DNA of 64,000 nucleotides from positions 1,612,001 through 1,676,000 of the forward strand of contig NZ_JAUSQK010000001.1 of assembly GCF_030811115.1 (NCBI RefSeq), given 5' to 3'. A program made the position numbers and the translations under genes. Positions 51,045 through 60,002 of the stretch are shown here, piece after piece; positions within the stretch are counted from its first letter, which is position 1, and every line of letters starts with the position of its first letter. Origin of the DNA: Olsenella profusa DSM 13989. GTDB taxonomy: Bacteria > Actinomycetota > Coriobacteriia > Coriobacteriales > Atopobiaceae. The notes below the pieces were generated by a model. It was not told the origin of the DNA, ran no database searches, and saw only the letters and a program-made list of their open reading frames with translations.

Positions 51045-53302
51045 GTCACTCGCCTCCCTTCCCGAGCATCAGCGAGTTCTCCAGCCTGTGGCTGGGCCCG
51101 CCGAACTCCACGAGCCTGCCGTGGCGCGCGACCCTGTCGACGATCGCCGCGGCCAGCTCGTCGCCCGCGAGGACCGTGCCCCACCTGGAGAACTCCACGT
51201 TGGTGGTGAACACGATGCTCCGGCACTCGTGGCTGTCGGATATGACCTGGCAGGGCGGCCGCGCGCCGTCCACGTCGAAGGGCACGTGGCCGAACTCGCC
51301 CAGGATCACCAGCCGGGCCTTCGCGACGTCCGCGAGAACCCTGTCGAGCGTGCCGTCGCGCTTCGCCTTCCCGAGGGCGAGCACCAGCCGCGCGGTCTGG
51401 TAGGACCGCACGGGGGTGCCGGCGGCCACGGCGGCCGTGCCAAGGCCTATCGAGGCATGCGACTTGCCCCTGCCCGTCTTCCCGAAGAACACGAGGTCCT
51501 CCGCTGCGTCCACGAACGAGAGGCTGCGCATCTCGTCGGCGCCCCAGCCGTCTGGGAGCCTGACGTTGGGCCAGTCGAAGCCCCCGAGCGTCTCGGGGAC
51601 GGGGAACCCCGCCTGCCTGAGGAGCCGCCCGCGCTTGGCGCGCTCCCTGTGCGACAGCTCGTCCTCGAGCAGCGACGTGCAGGCGGCGAGCTGGCCCGGG
51701 GTGGCCCTGCCGAGGAACGCGTCTATGGAGTCGCAAGATATGAAGAGCGCACGCGCGCACGCGCGGAGGAGGCCCTCGGCCTCCGACCTCTGCCTGCTGC
51801 CAGGCTGCATCGCCGGCGCCCCCCTCCACCAGCCCGAACGCGCGGTCGTAGGCCCCGAGGTCGACGTCCTCGCCGTACTCGCGGCGCGCCTCCCCCGAGG
51901 CGATGCGCGCCGCGGAGAGGCCGACGGTCGCGGCGTCTATGCCGCCCGTCGCGGACAGGGACTCGGCCATGGCCTCGACGGCGCTGGCGAACCCGTGGGC
52001 GCCGGCCTCGTCCCTGAGGATGCGCAGGTCGCGCCCCGGGCCCGGGGCGTCCTCGCCGTCCAGGTGTGCGACGAGCTCGCCGGGCAGGGACATCCTCACG
52101 ATGCCGTCGCGCCAGCCGGCGGGCCTCATGCACAGCAGCTTGAGCTGCAGCATGGGGTCCGACGAGTCGGCTGGCGCGTCGCCCCACTCCCGCTCGTAGG
52201 TGGCGACCACCTCGCCGGTCTCCTGGTCGACCACCGTGACGTCGAAGGCGCCGAGCGCGACGTTGGCCTCCCTGCGGGCGTAGGCGGGGCCCGCGGAGTA
52301 GCGGTGGACGCCGCCCATCGTGAACACGCCCTGCCTGCTGCACCTGCGGACCTCCCACCTCGCGCACGAGAAGGCGGCGGGCGGCAGCTCGCGCAGGGCG
52401 GCCCTGTCCTCCTCGAACAGCTCGGGCTCGGGGGTGCCGAGGCGGTAGTGGGGCTTGTCGCTCATGTCCAGGCAGTCCGCGAGCAGGCGCCGGTCGAAGG
52501 CCCTGACGTCGTGGAAGCTCGGGACCGGGACGAAGGCGTCGCGCCTGTGGCAGCCGACCTCGTTCTCGACGTTGCCCTTCTCGTTGCCCGAGTAGGGGTC
52601 GGCGAGGGCGTGGTCGAGCCCGTAGTGGGCGGCGAACAGCCTGAAGAGCTCGCTGGTGCGCACCTCCCCGCACACCCTCCTGCCGACCTCCGTCGCGTTG
52701 TCGAGCACCGCGCGCGCGGGCACGCCGCCCACGAACGCGAGGACGCCCGCGAGCCCCTCGCGCACGCACTCGGCGGCCTCGCCCCAGAAGACCTGCGTGA
52801 GGCCCACGTCGGGGTGCGGGAAGCTCACCGCGAGGCAGTGGCCGCGCGTGAGCGCGCCCCTCACCCCGGAGTCCGCCTGGCCGAAGTCGACCTGGCACTC
52901 GCCGGCGAGCCAGTCCAGCTGCAGGAAGCCCTGGGCGTCCCTCTGGTCCGCCTCGCGGGCCATCTCCCCGCGGCGCCTCCTCACGTACCTCTGCACAGTC
53001 GAGTACGACCCGTCGTAGCCCTCCTCGTCCCTCAGACGCACGTACACGCGCACGGCCGTGTGGCGCTGCCTCCTCCAGTGCCTGGCGTCGTCGGCGAGCC
53101 ACCTGTCGATGGTGCCGGCATAGGGCGCGAGCAGCTCGCTCTCGCCCCCCGTCCTTCTGGGCGGCTCCGGCGACAGGTCCTCCATGTCCCTGTGCTTGCG
53201 CACCGTGGGCTCGGACACGCCGGCGGCTCGCGCGATGTCAGCCACCGAGACGCCTCTCCTCCACATCCTCCTGATGTCCTCGATCTTGTCCACGCCGATC
53301 AT
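51041..53302 (-). CDS. istA: IS21-family transposase IstA (copy 3)
   Basis: HTH segment (VSVADIARAAGVSEPTVRKH) and rve core (CQVDFGQADSG, VPARAVLDNATEVG, NEKGNVENEVGCHRR) are intact. Start ATG 53302 corresponds to the start of copy 1 and follows AAGAGAGGATG. The frame again remains open across istB to 51041 (753 codons), against about 490 for the recognisable IstA. Clearly diverged from copies 1 and 2. Confidence 0.85.
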   Translation of the reverse strand: MIGVDKIEDIRRMWRRGVSVADIARAAGVSEPTVRKHRDMEDLSPEPPRRTGGESELLAPYAGTIDRWLADDARHWRRQRHTAVRVYVRLRDEEGYDGSYSTVQRYVRRRRGEMAREADQRDAQGFLQLDWLAGECQVDFGQADSGVRGALTRGHCLAVSFPHPDVGLTQVFWGEAAECVREGLAGVLAFVGGVPARAVLDNATEVGRRVCGEVRTSELFRLFAAHYGLDHALADPYSGNEKGNVENEVGCHRRDAFVPVPSFHDVRAFDRRLLADCLDMSDKPHYRLGTPEPELFEEDRAALRELPPAAFSCARWEVRRCSRQGVFTMGGVHRYSAGPAYARREANVALGAFDVTVVDQETGEVVATYEREWGDAPADSSDPMLQLKLLCMRPAGWRDGIVRMSLPGELVAHLDGEDAPGPGRDLRILRDEAGAHGFASAVEAMAESLSATGGIDAATVGLSAARIASGEARREYGEDVDLGAYDRAFGLVEGGAGDAAWQQAEVGGRGPPPRVRACALHILRLHRRVPRQGHPGPARRLHVAARGRAVAQGARQARAAPQAGGVPRPRDARGLRLAQRQAPRRLGRRRDAQPLVRGRSGGPRVLREDGQGQVACLDRPWHGRRGRRHPRAVLPDRAAGARPREGEARRHARQGSRGRREGPAGDPGRVRPRALRRGRRAAALPGHIRQPRVPEHRVHHQRGVLQVGHGPRGRRAGRGDRRQGRAPRQARGVRRAQPQAGELADAREGRRVT
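51046..51810 (-). CDS. istB: IS21-family helper ATPase IstB (copy 3)
   Basis: 254 residues, Walker A GKTGRGKS and the altered Walker B LVILGEFG. Bases 51084-51336 are nearly identical to 14559-14811 of element 1 while the upstream half differs, indicating a recombined patch. ATG 51810. Confidence 0.88.
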   Translation of the reverse strand: MQPGSRQRSEAEGLLRACARALFISCDSIDAFLGRATPGQLAACTSLLEDELSHRERAKRGRLLRQAGFPVPETLGGFDWPNVRLPDGWGADEMRSLSFVDAAEDLVFFGKTGRGKSHASIGLGTAAVAAGTPVRSYQTARLVLALGKAKRDGTLDRVLADVAKARLVILGEFGHVPFDVDGARPPCQVISDSHECRSIVFTTNVEFSRWGTVLAGDELAAAIVDRVARHGRLVEFGGPSHRLENSLMLGKGGE

Positions 53303-53460
53303 CCTCTCTTGGCCTCCTCGTGTCGAAAACGGACGCATCGACAAAGGTAGGCCACATCAACGGGTGGTCGGCGTGCCCATGCACACATGCGAAAGATTTT
53401 CGTGCTCAGACCCGAAAGACTTCGGTGCTCAAACCCGCAACTGAGAGGCTATCAAACACA

Positions 53461-53837
53461 CCCGGCCGCGAGCTCGCCCAGATCGGGAAGGCCGAGCTCC
53501 TGGTCACAGGCGGGCTGGGCCTCCTGCCGCCGGACGCCGACGGGGCGAGGCTGCCGTTCCAGGTGGTCTCCGAGGCCCACGGGGCGCAGTCGGTCGTTCT
53601 CACGACCGACCTCGAGTCCTCCAGGTGGGGCGCCGTCTTCGGCGACGACCAGATGGCGGCGGCCGTGACAGGCCGCGTCGCGCGCCACGGCAGGCTGCCC
53701 GAGTTCGAGGGTGAGTCCTACCGCGTCAGACACGCCCTCATGCAATAGAGGGCTGCTCAGAAATCCCGCTCGGGACGGGTGGACGAACTGCTCAGAAATC
53801 AGTGACCATTCTGCTCACTTCATCTTGACAAAACACA
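53461..53837 (+). mobile_element. IS21-like element 4, 3' remnant
   Basis: Encodes an istB C-terminus on the plus strand (53461-53748: ELLVTGGLGLLPPDADGARL, VFGDDQMAAAVTGRVARHG), followed by subterminal repeats (TTTCTGAGCA-type) and an end resembling TGTGTTTTGTCAAG read on the minus strand, closing at 53837. The rest of this element is gone. Its end abuts the 5' half of the sigma gene. Confidence 0.75.
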
Positions 53838-54014
53838 GTTGAGCGGCGTGTGCCTGGCGATGAGCTTGCATAAGACGTCCTGGCTCACGTCCTCGGCGTC
53901 CTGTCGCGAGCCCAGATAGGTGTATGCAAGCCGCATCGCAAGGTCCCCGTACGTATCGACCAGGCGGCGTGCCTCCCTCTGCACCTCCCTCTCGCGGTCT
54001 CTTCCTCTGAGCAT
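53838..54014 (-). pseudogene. ECF-type sigma factor, 5' fragment
   Basis: From ATG 54014 the frame reads REARRLVDTYGDLAMRLAYTYL then GSRQDAEDVSQDVLCKLIARHTPLN, the sigma-2 region with its conserved acidic DAEDVSQDV core. It is cut at 53837 by an IS21-like end, after which the frame runs into IS sequence. The missing roughly 60 residues before the sigma-4 part at 44942 are not found in between, so the insertions were accompanied by deletion. Confidence 0.82.
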
Positions 54015-54448
54015 GTCGCGTCTTCTTTCCCTCGCCCTACGAGCGCTCACTGATAACACGTCTGGGACGGCAGAGGTTGACATACAACATATAAAAAGTA
54101 GGACGAAGTAGGACGAGTTTCGCTTGGGGGCATATCTCGTACGGCCCTCTTCAATAGAGCATTCGCGCATGAGTGATGGCACGGACAGATGCCAAGCTTG
54201 AGCATAGATAGGCAGGAGGGTGGGGGTCCGATGACGAGCGTCCCTATAGCCTACTGTTTTAATTGCTGTCGTGCACGGGGGCTATCTTGTACGCAGGCTA
54301 GGCATGTGGGCGTCCACAGGTTATGGAGAGAGGAGGCCATTATGTGAGATACCTAGGGGTGAAACGGAGACTCTGGGATACCAAGCATGCCACTATTCTA
54401 CAAGATATCTCACTATTTGCATTCGTCCCTAGTGCTAAATTAGATAAA
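54015..54448. other. Region upstream of sigma fragment and CRISPR locus
   Basis: AT-rich stretches near 54070-54110 could be the old sigma promoter. A dyad with arms GTGAGATACC (54345-54354) and GATATCTCAC (about 54403-54412) lies further on. No gene is supported. Confidence 0.3.
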
Positions 54449-54477
54449 GTCCTCCCTGAAGTTTTTCCAAGGAGGAC
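54449..54477 (-). terminator. Hairpin downstream of tracrRNA
   Basis: GTCCTCC (54449-54455) pairs with GGAGGAC (54471-54477). Read on the minus strand it is followed by TTTATCTAATTT, so it may be a backup terminator or an extra tracrRNA stem. Confidence 0.5.
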
Positions 54478-54489
54478 CGTGCCAGTCGT

Positions 54490-54575
54490 AAAAAACCGCC
54501 TACGCGGCGCCCGAAAGGGCAGGTATGGCTAAGCCGTATTTTGACTCGCAGTATCGTTCTGACTGGCAATTCAGA
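54490..54575 (-). ncRNA. tracrRNA (anti-repeat, stems and terminator)
   Basis: Read on the minus strand, 54575-54536 holds an anti-repeat (TTGCCAGTCAGAACGATAC) complementary to the CRISPR repeat with few mismatches, then a bulge and GAGTCAAAATACGGCTTAGCC, equivalent to AAGTTAAAATAAGGCTAGTCC of the S. pyogenes tracrRNA. Stems GCCC-TTTC-GGGC and CGCC-GCGTA-GGCG follow, ending in six Ts (54495-54490). It is divergent from cas9. The 5' end is not determined. GTTCTGA and TCAGAAC inside the anti-repeat are self-complementary. Confidence 0.85.
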
Positions 54576-54614
54576 ACAGGGATAGTGTAGCACCATATGG
54601 AGAAGGGGAAGCAC

Positions 54615-57600
54615 ATGAATCTTCGCAATACCACAGACGAGTACAACATCGGTCTGGATATGGGCACCAACTCCGTCGGATGGGCAGTTACAGATAAGGT
54701 GGGGGCCATCGCGCACTTCAAGGGTATGCCCACTCTGGGCAGCAGGCTTTTTGATGCGGCGCAGACTGCTGCAGAGGCACGTGCGCATCGTGGGCAGCGA
54801 CGTCGCTATGTCCGTAGGCGGTGGCGACTCGACCTGCTGCAGAGTCTATTCCAGGATGAAATTGACAAAGTCGACTCAGAGTTTTTCATTAGGCTTAGGC
54901 AGTCGCGTCTGCATGTGGAGGATCGAGAGGACGGGCACGCAGACTACAAGTGGCCAATCTTTAACGATTCCGATTTTACTGAGGTGGATTATTACAAGCG
55001 CTTTCCAACTATCTACCACCTGCGCAAATGGCTGATAGAGACGGATCAGAAGGCTGACATTTGCCTTATCTACCTTGCTGTTCATAATATCGTTAAACAT
55101 AGGGGCAACTTCCTGCGTGAGAACAACAAGAATCTAAGTTCTCGTAATGCAGACCCTGCTGAGGCAGTAGGGCATTTGCGACTAGCTTTGAACAACTGGT
55201 GTTTGGAACGTGGCTATGAGTGCGCTTGGAAAAGCGGGGGAAATGATAACGCTATTCTCAACGTGCTGATTGATGGTGAGAAAAGACGCAGCGACCAGGT
55301 AAGGGAGATTGCCAAGCTAACTGGCATCGATTGTGGGGATGCAAAGCAGAGTAGGCAGTGCAACGAGGCAATCGCTAAGGCAATCGTCGGGCTCAAGGCC
55401 GAGATGAAGAACATTTTCGGTGAGTTTCCTGCTGAGAAGACATTAATCTATTTATCGTCTGACGATGATGTTGAAGTCGTTCGCGATGCCTGTCCGGACG
55501 ATAGTGTAGAACTGTTCCAGGCGCTTTGCGAGTTGTACGCGGCCTACATCTTGCAAGGGCTCCTTTCCTACGCGCCTGGCCAGACCATCTCGGTCAATAT
55601 GGTTAAGAAGTACGATCGGTATGGCGAGGACTTGCACCTGCTCAAGGAACTTACCCGTACATATGCGTCGAAGAGATACGATGCATTTTTCCGCGGGGAG
55701 ACGTATGAGGGGTCGAGCGACTACGTTGTAGACAAGGCGCAGGGTTACACCAGATATAACCTTGGTACTACCCAGTTGAGTTATGACGACTTCCAGAAGG
55801 CGGTCAAGGAGCTCTTCAAGGGAACGGATGCACTGCAAGATGAGCGCTACCAAGGCTTGATGGTAGCCTTTGGCGAGCAGAGATTTCTTCGCAGGCTCAA
55901 GACAAGCGATAACGGGAGCATCTACTACCAGCTTCACCTAGAGGAACTACATGCCATTCTCGAGAACCAGGGGAAGCACTATCCCTTCCTTCTGGCAGAA
56001 GAGGATAAGATTGAATCACTCGTGTCCTTCAGAATTCCCTACTATGTGGGTCCGCTTACCAGGGAAAATGCCGCGGTCGGCCACGACGGTAAAGAACGCT
56101 TTGCATGGTCGTCGCGCAGGGATGGCATGGAACACGCCGTCATCACCCCATGGAACTGGGAAGAGATTATCGACCGCGACAAGAGTGCTGAAGACTTCAT
56201 AATTCGCATGACGGGCGACTGCACCTACCTCCAGGGGGAACCCGTTCTTCCCAAGTGCTCTTTACTCTATGAGGAATTCTGCGCTCTCAACGAACTCAAC
56301 GGTGCACATTGGACAATTGACGAGGACGATGAGCGTCGTTTTGATGCCGCCCAACGCGAGCGTATCATGTGCGACTTGTTCAGAAGCACTCGTAAGGTCA
56401 CATACAAGAAGGTCTCCGATTGGTTGGAGCGCGAGGATAGTTTTGTGGGCGCTCGTGTACATGGTGGGCAAGGGGAGCATGGGTTTGAGTCACAGCTTGG
56501 CTCATACATATTCTTCTGCAAGGATGTATTCAAAACCGACAGTTTGGATGAGGCCGACTATCCGATGATCGAGCAGATCATCCTTTGGAGCACGCTGTTT
56601 GAGGATAGGGACATTCTCAGGCGGAAGATCGAGGAAGCATACGGTGATAGACTGACCACCGAGCAGATAAAGGTCATATGTAAGAAGCGCTTCGCAGGTT
56701 GGGGTCGGCTGTCGAAGAAGCTGCTCACAGGCATTAAAGTCGATACGGATACCGGTCGCAAGTCAATTATTGACGTGCTGCGTGAGGGAAATCCGAATGA
56801 TGGCCAGCGCTCTCGTACGATGGTCTTTATGGAGGTACTCCGCGACGAGGGCCTTGGCTTCCAGAAGGCCGTTGATGACTTCAATAGAGACTATTTTAGT
56901 GAGCACAACAATGGCCTTATGGATGTAAACGACCTGCCCGGATCTCCCGCCATCCGGAGAAGTATCAACCAGGCTGTACGTATTGTGGATGAGATCGTCT
57001 CCATTGCGAAGAAAGAGCCCGCCAACATCTTCATTGAGGTGACACGTGAGGAGGATGACCCACGCAAGAAAGGCAAGCGCACTAAGAGACGCTATGACGC
57101 AATCAAGAGTGCGCTTGAGGTATTTAAGAAAGATGATCCACAGCTTTGGAAGGAACTAACCAAGAAGGATTCAAATAACATGGACGAACGGCTCTCGCTG
57201 TACTTCATGCAACGGGGAAAGTGCATGTATTCGGGTCGACCAATCAAAATTGAGGAACTACATACTGGCAAATACGAGGTTGATCATATTATTCCGCGCT
57301 CATACATAAAGGACGACAGCCTCGAGAACAAGGTGCTTGTATACCGGGAGGAGAACCAACACAAGACGGACGCGTTGCTGATCGACTCCTCCATCAGACG
57401 GAAGATGGGCAAATATTGGCGCATGCTGCACAATGCAAAACTGATAGGTGACAAGAAATTTAGGAACCTCTTCCGTGATCATATTGATGATAAGACCATG
57501 AAGGGGTTCGTTGCGCGGCAGATTGTCGAGACTAGTCAGATGGTCAAGCTTGTCCAGACGCTGCTTGAGGCGAGGTATCCAGGCGCTCGGATTGTACCTG

Positions 57601-58802
57601 TGAAGGCCAATATCTCACACGATCTGCGCGATGCAGCCGGTCTCGTAAAGTGCCGTGAGGCCAATGATTTCCATCATGCGCATGATGCCTTCCTCGCCTG
57701 TCGCGTTGGTCTCTTCATCCAGAAACGTCATCCCAGCGTATATGACAACCCCATTGGACTCGCACACATCATGCGTGACTATGCCCGTGCGCAAGCGCGG
57801 GAGTATAAGAAATCACACTACCTTGCGCATACGAAGGGTTTTATTGTCAATAGCTTCCTCAGCTCGGGTTTTGATAAGGAGACGGGCGAGGTGTTCAAGG
57901 ACGATTGGGATGCCGAAGCTGAAGTCGAGGGAATTCGTCGCGTGCTTAACTACCGCCAATGCTTCATAAGTCGCATGCCTGTGGAAGCTACTGGAACTTT
58001 CTGGGATCAGACAATCTATTCACCAAAGTGCGGAAAGAAATTGACACTTCCGCTCAAGAGAGGGCTTGATCCTGATAGATATGGAAGTTATTCGCGAGAG
58101 CAGTTCGCATACTTCTTCATTTACGAAGCACGTGATTTAAAGCATGAGCGGCATATTCTTCAGTTTGCTCAGGTACCCGTGAGAGTTGCAGCGCACATTG
58201 CAAAGGATCCCTCTCAGCTCGAAAGCTATGCTGTCAAGCTTGCCGGACAAGCTAACCTCGCATTTGTGCGTATCGTGCGTCGAAGAATTCTAAAAAAGCA
58301 ACTGCTTGAACTCAATGGCGACAGACTGATTATTACTGGCGTGCGAGAGGTTCGCAATGCAACAGAGTTTGCATTTTCCCTAGACGAAGAGACCCTTATT
58401 GAACGCTGCGTTCAAATTGCTAAAGTGGGATCCCTCATCGGGGTTGTGAACGATGAAGATGAGGAGCAACTATCTGCTGATTTAAACGAGCTTTTCTCAA
58501 GTCTGGTAAAGCGCGGCCCCAAACTCTGTAACCGACTGTATGCACAGCTTAAGCTCGACAAATATCTATCAAAGTTTGATGAACTGACACTAACTGACAA
58601 GGCGAAAGTAGTCCTTCAGTTAATAGCCATTACGAACGGGTCAATTAACATGGCTGATCTTTCTGCATTGGGAAGCTCAAAATATGCGGGATGCATGCAG
58701 GTTTCCTACTTTAAGCAGCTCAATGCCCCCATAGGTGAAGTCAATATCATCGACCAGTCTGTGACGGGTATGTTTGAGAGGCGGACGCACATTGGCCTTT
58801 AG
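54615..58802 (+). CDS. cas9: CRISPR-associated endonuclease Cas9 (type II-A)
   Basis: 1395 residues, a large type II-A size. It cuts DNA matching the crRNA. RuvC-I: YNIGLDMGTNSVGWAV with Asp15. Arg-rich bridge helix HRGQRRRYVRRRWRLDLLQ near residues 58-76. RuvC-II: IFIEVTREED near 807. HNH: YEVDHIIPRSYIKDDSLENK near 887-906, with the catalytic His. RuvC-III: NDFHHAHDAFLACR near 1018. A C-terminal PAM-interacting region follows. All catalytic residues are present. ATG 54615 follows GAAGGGG; an ATG at 54597 is in frame but poorly placed. cas1 starts within its last codons. GC is lower than flanking genes, suggesting acquisition as a unit. Confidence 0.97.
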   Translation: MNLRNTTDEYNIGLDMGTNSVGWAVTDKVGAIAHFKGMPTLGSRLFDAAQTAAEARAHRGQRRRYVRRRWRLDLLQSLFQDEIDKVDSEFFIRLRQSRLHVEDREDGHADYKWPIFNDSDFTEVDYYKRFPTIYHLRKWLIETDQKADICLIYLAVHNIVKHRGNFLRENNKNLSSRNADPAEAVGHLRLALNNWCLERGYECAWKSGGNDNAILNVLIDGEKRRSDQVREIAKLTGIDCGDAKQSRQCNEAIAKAIVGLKAEMKNIFGEFPAEKTLIYLSSDDDVEVVRDACPDDSVELFQALCELYAAYILQGLLSYAPGQTISVNMVKKYDRYGEDLHLLKELTRTYASKRYDAFFRGETYEGSSDYVVDKAQGYTRYNLGTTQLSYDDFQKAVKELFKGTDALQDERYQGLMVAFGEQRFLRRLKTSDNGSIYYQLHLEELHAILENQGKHYPFLLAEEDKIESLVSFRIPYYVGPLTRENAAVGHDGKERFAWSSRRDGMEHAVITPWNWEEIIDRDKSAEDFIIRMTGDCTYLQGEPVLPKCSLLYEEFCALNELNGAHWTIDEDDERRFDAAQRERIMCDLFRSTRKVTYKKVSDWLEREDSFVGARVHGGQGEHGFESQLGSYIFFCKDVFKTDSLDEADYPMIEQIILWSTLFEDRDILRRKIEEAYGDRLTTEQIKVICKKRFAGWGRLSKKLLTGIKVDTDTGRKSIIDVLREGNPNDGQRSRTMVFMEVLRDEGLGFQKAVDDFNRDYFSEHNNGLMDVNDLPGSPAIRRSINQAVRIVDEIVSIAKKEPANIFIEVTREEDDPRKKGKRTKRRYDAIKSALEVFKKDDPQLWKELTKKDSNNMDERLSLYFMQRGKCMYSGRPIKIEELHTGKYEVDHIIPRSYIKDDSLENKVLVYREENQHKTDALLIDSSIRRKMGKYWRMLHNAKLIGDKKFRNLFRDHIDDKTMKGFVARQIVETSQMVKLVQTLLEARYPGARIVPVKANISHDLRDAAGLVKCREANDFHHAHDAFLACRVGLFIQKRHPSVYDNPIGLAHIMRDYARAQAREYKKSHYLAHTKGFIVNSFLSSGFDKETGEVFKDDWDAEAEVEGIRRVLNYRQCFISRMPVEATGTFWDQTIYSPKCGKKLTLPLKRGLDPDRYGSYSREQFAYFFIYEARDLKHERHILQFAQVPVRVAAHIAKDPSQLESYAVKLAGQANLAFVRIVRRRILKKQLLELNGDRLIITGVREVRNATEFAFSLDEETLIERCVQIAKVGSLIGVVNDEDEEQLSADLNELFSSLVKRGPKLCNRLYAQLKLDKYLSKFDELTLTDKAKVVLQLIAITNGSINMADLSALGSSKYAGCMQVSYFKQLNAPIGEVNIIDQSVTGMFERRTHIGL

Positions 58803-59670
58803 GAATATTCTTATTGAGAGCCCCTGCAAGTGTACTTATAAGGGAGGCTATCTCGTTGTCCGTAAGGAGGATGAGATAGTAAAGGTGCACCTTTCGGAGA
58901 TTTCTTCTGTTACGCTACAGTCAACGAGAGCGTTCATTAGTGCCTATCTGCTCTCTGAATTAGCAAAGGCAAAGATTTCGTTCGTCGTGTCAGATGAGAA
59001 ATGCAATCCAATAGGGCAGTATTTGCCACTCTATGGTGCTCACAACACGAGCAAGCGCATTGCAGAGCAGCTTGAATGGAGTGAACCATCCAAGAAGCGC
59101 GTATGGCAGCATGTGGTAAAAGATAAAATTTCACATCAAGCAAGGTTGCTTGAGCTGCGAGGACGAGAGGGATTTTCAGGCCAGATTGAAGGGATGGTGG
59201 ATGAAGTTAGATCAGGGGATACCACCAATCGTGAGGCTGCTGCCGCGCGCCTCTACTTCCCCGTACTCTTCGGCAATGGCTTTTCGCGTGATATTGATTG
59301 CCCCATAAACGCCGCTTTGAACTACGGATATGCAGTCATCCTTTCTGCTGTGAGCTGTGAAATCGTCTCCCGCGGCTATCTTACACCGCTTGGTATCTGT
59401 CATAGGAGCGAGTACAACAAGTTCAATCTCGCTTGCGATCTCATGGAGCCCTTCCGGCCCATCGTTGATCGACTCGTCTTCGATAACGTTGAGGTCGACT
59501 TTACGAAGGAAACAAGGTGTCTCCTTGCTGACGTACTCAATGTGAGTATTTGCTATCGAGATGGAAAGTATAAGGTCAGCTCAGTTATTTCGCTCTATGT
59601 CCAAGATTGTCTCAGCGCACTTTGCAGACGTTTGGCGACGAGCGAGATAGAGCCCTTCGACATCGTATGA
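58792..59670 (+). CDS. cas1: Cas1 integrase
   Basis: 292 residues; integrates new spacers with Cas2. N-terminal beta domain (FRNILIESPCKCTYKGGYLVV, HLSEISSVTLQS), then the helical catalytic domain with Glu in TNREAAAARLYFP, His in LGICHRSEYNKF and Asp in LACDLMEPFRP. Start TTG 58792 is preferred: GAGAGGCGG lies 7 bases upstream and the protein then begins like other type II-A Cas1 proteins; no ATG is near. It overlaps the cas9 end by 11 bases. Confidence 0.95.
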   Translation: MAFRNILIESPCKCTYKGGYLVVRKEDEIVKVHLSEISSVTLQSTRAFISAYLLSELAKAKISFVVSDEKCNPIGQYLPLYGAHNTSKRIAEQLEWSEPSKKRVWQHVVKDKISHQARLLELRGREGFSGQIEGMVDEVRSGDTTNREAAAARLYFPVLFGNGFSRDIDCPINAALNYGYAVILSAVSCEIVSRGYLTPLGICHRSEYNKFNLACDLMEPFRPIVDRLVFDNVEVDFTKETRCLLADVLNVSICYRDGKYKVSSVISLYVQDCLSALCRRLATSEIEPFDIV

Positions 59671-59693
59671 TCATGGAGGCGAGGATTCGTTAT

Positions 59694-60002
59694 ATGAGGC
59701 TGATCGTCTTCTTTGACTTGCCAATCGATACCGCTGCGCAGCGCAGGGAGTACCGCCTCTTTCGCAAGTATCTTCTTCATGATGGCTACCTAATGCTTCA
59801 GGAGTCCGTTTATGCGAAGCTCGTTACGAACGATGGATCTGCTGGTGCCGCTGTGATGCGATTGAGGAAGAACCGTCCATCCAGTGGTTTGGTTCAGGTG
59901 CTTAGAGTGACCGAGAGTCAATTTGCCACTATGGAGTACATAACGGGCAATCGAAGTTCATATGACGAGGTAGATACCATGGAAGAGCTTCTGATCATAT
60001 GA
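59694..60002 (+). CDS. cas2: Cas2
   Basis: 102 residues, normal size. MRLIVFFDLPIDTAAQRREY is the typical Cas2 start, with the Asp of FFDLP. ATG 59694 has GGAGGCGAGG upstream; an ATG at 59667 overlapping the cas1 stop is an alternative and would add nine residues. Dimer bridges two Cas1 dimers in spacer integration. The end overlaps csn2 by four bases. Confidence 0.93.
   Translation: MRLIVFFDLPIDTAAQRREYRLFRKYLLHDGYLMLQESVYAKLVTNDGSAGAAVMRLRKNRPSSGLVQVLRVTESQFATMEYITGNRSSYDEVDTMEELLII

Larger units (their letters stand above)
50765..53460 (-). mobile_element. IS21-like element 3, one terminus missing
   Basis: The istA-side end is complete (complement of TGTGTTTGATAGCC ending at 53460). At the other end the subterminal repeats (TTTCGGGTCCGTGCACGAAA region, 50790-50812) are present, but the terminal TGTGTTTAGTCAAGCC is absent and IS21-like element 2 abuts at 50764/50765. 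Element 2 was inserted into it or a deletion joined the two. It lies within the istB remnant of a fourth element. Confidence 0.8.

Noticed and set aside
54323-54532. 69-codon frame upstream of cas9
   Set aside because: Overlaps the tracrRNA and its hairpin on the other strand, has a weak ribosome site and no recognisable protein features.
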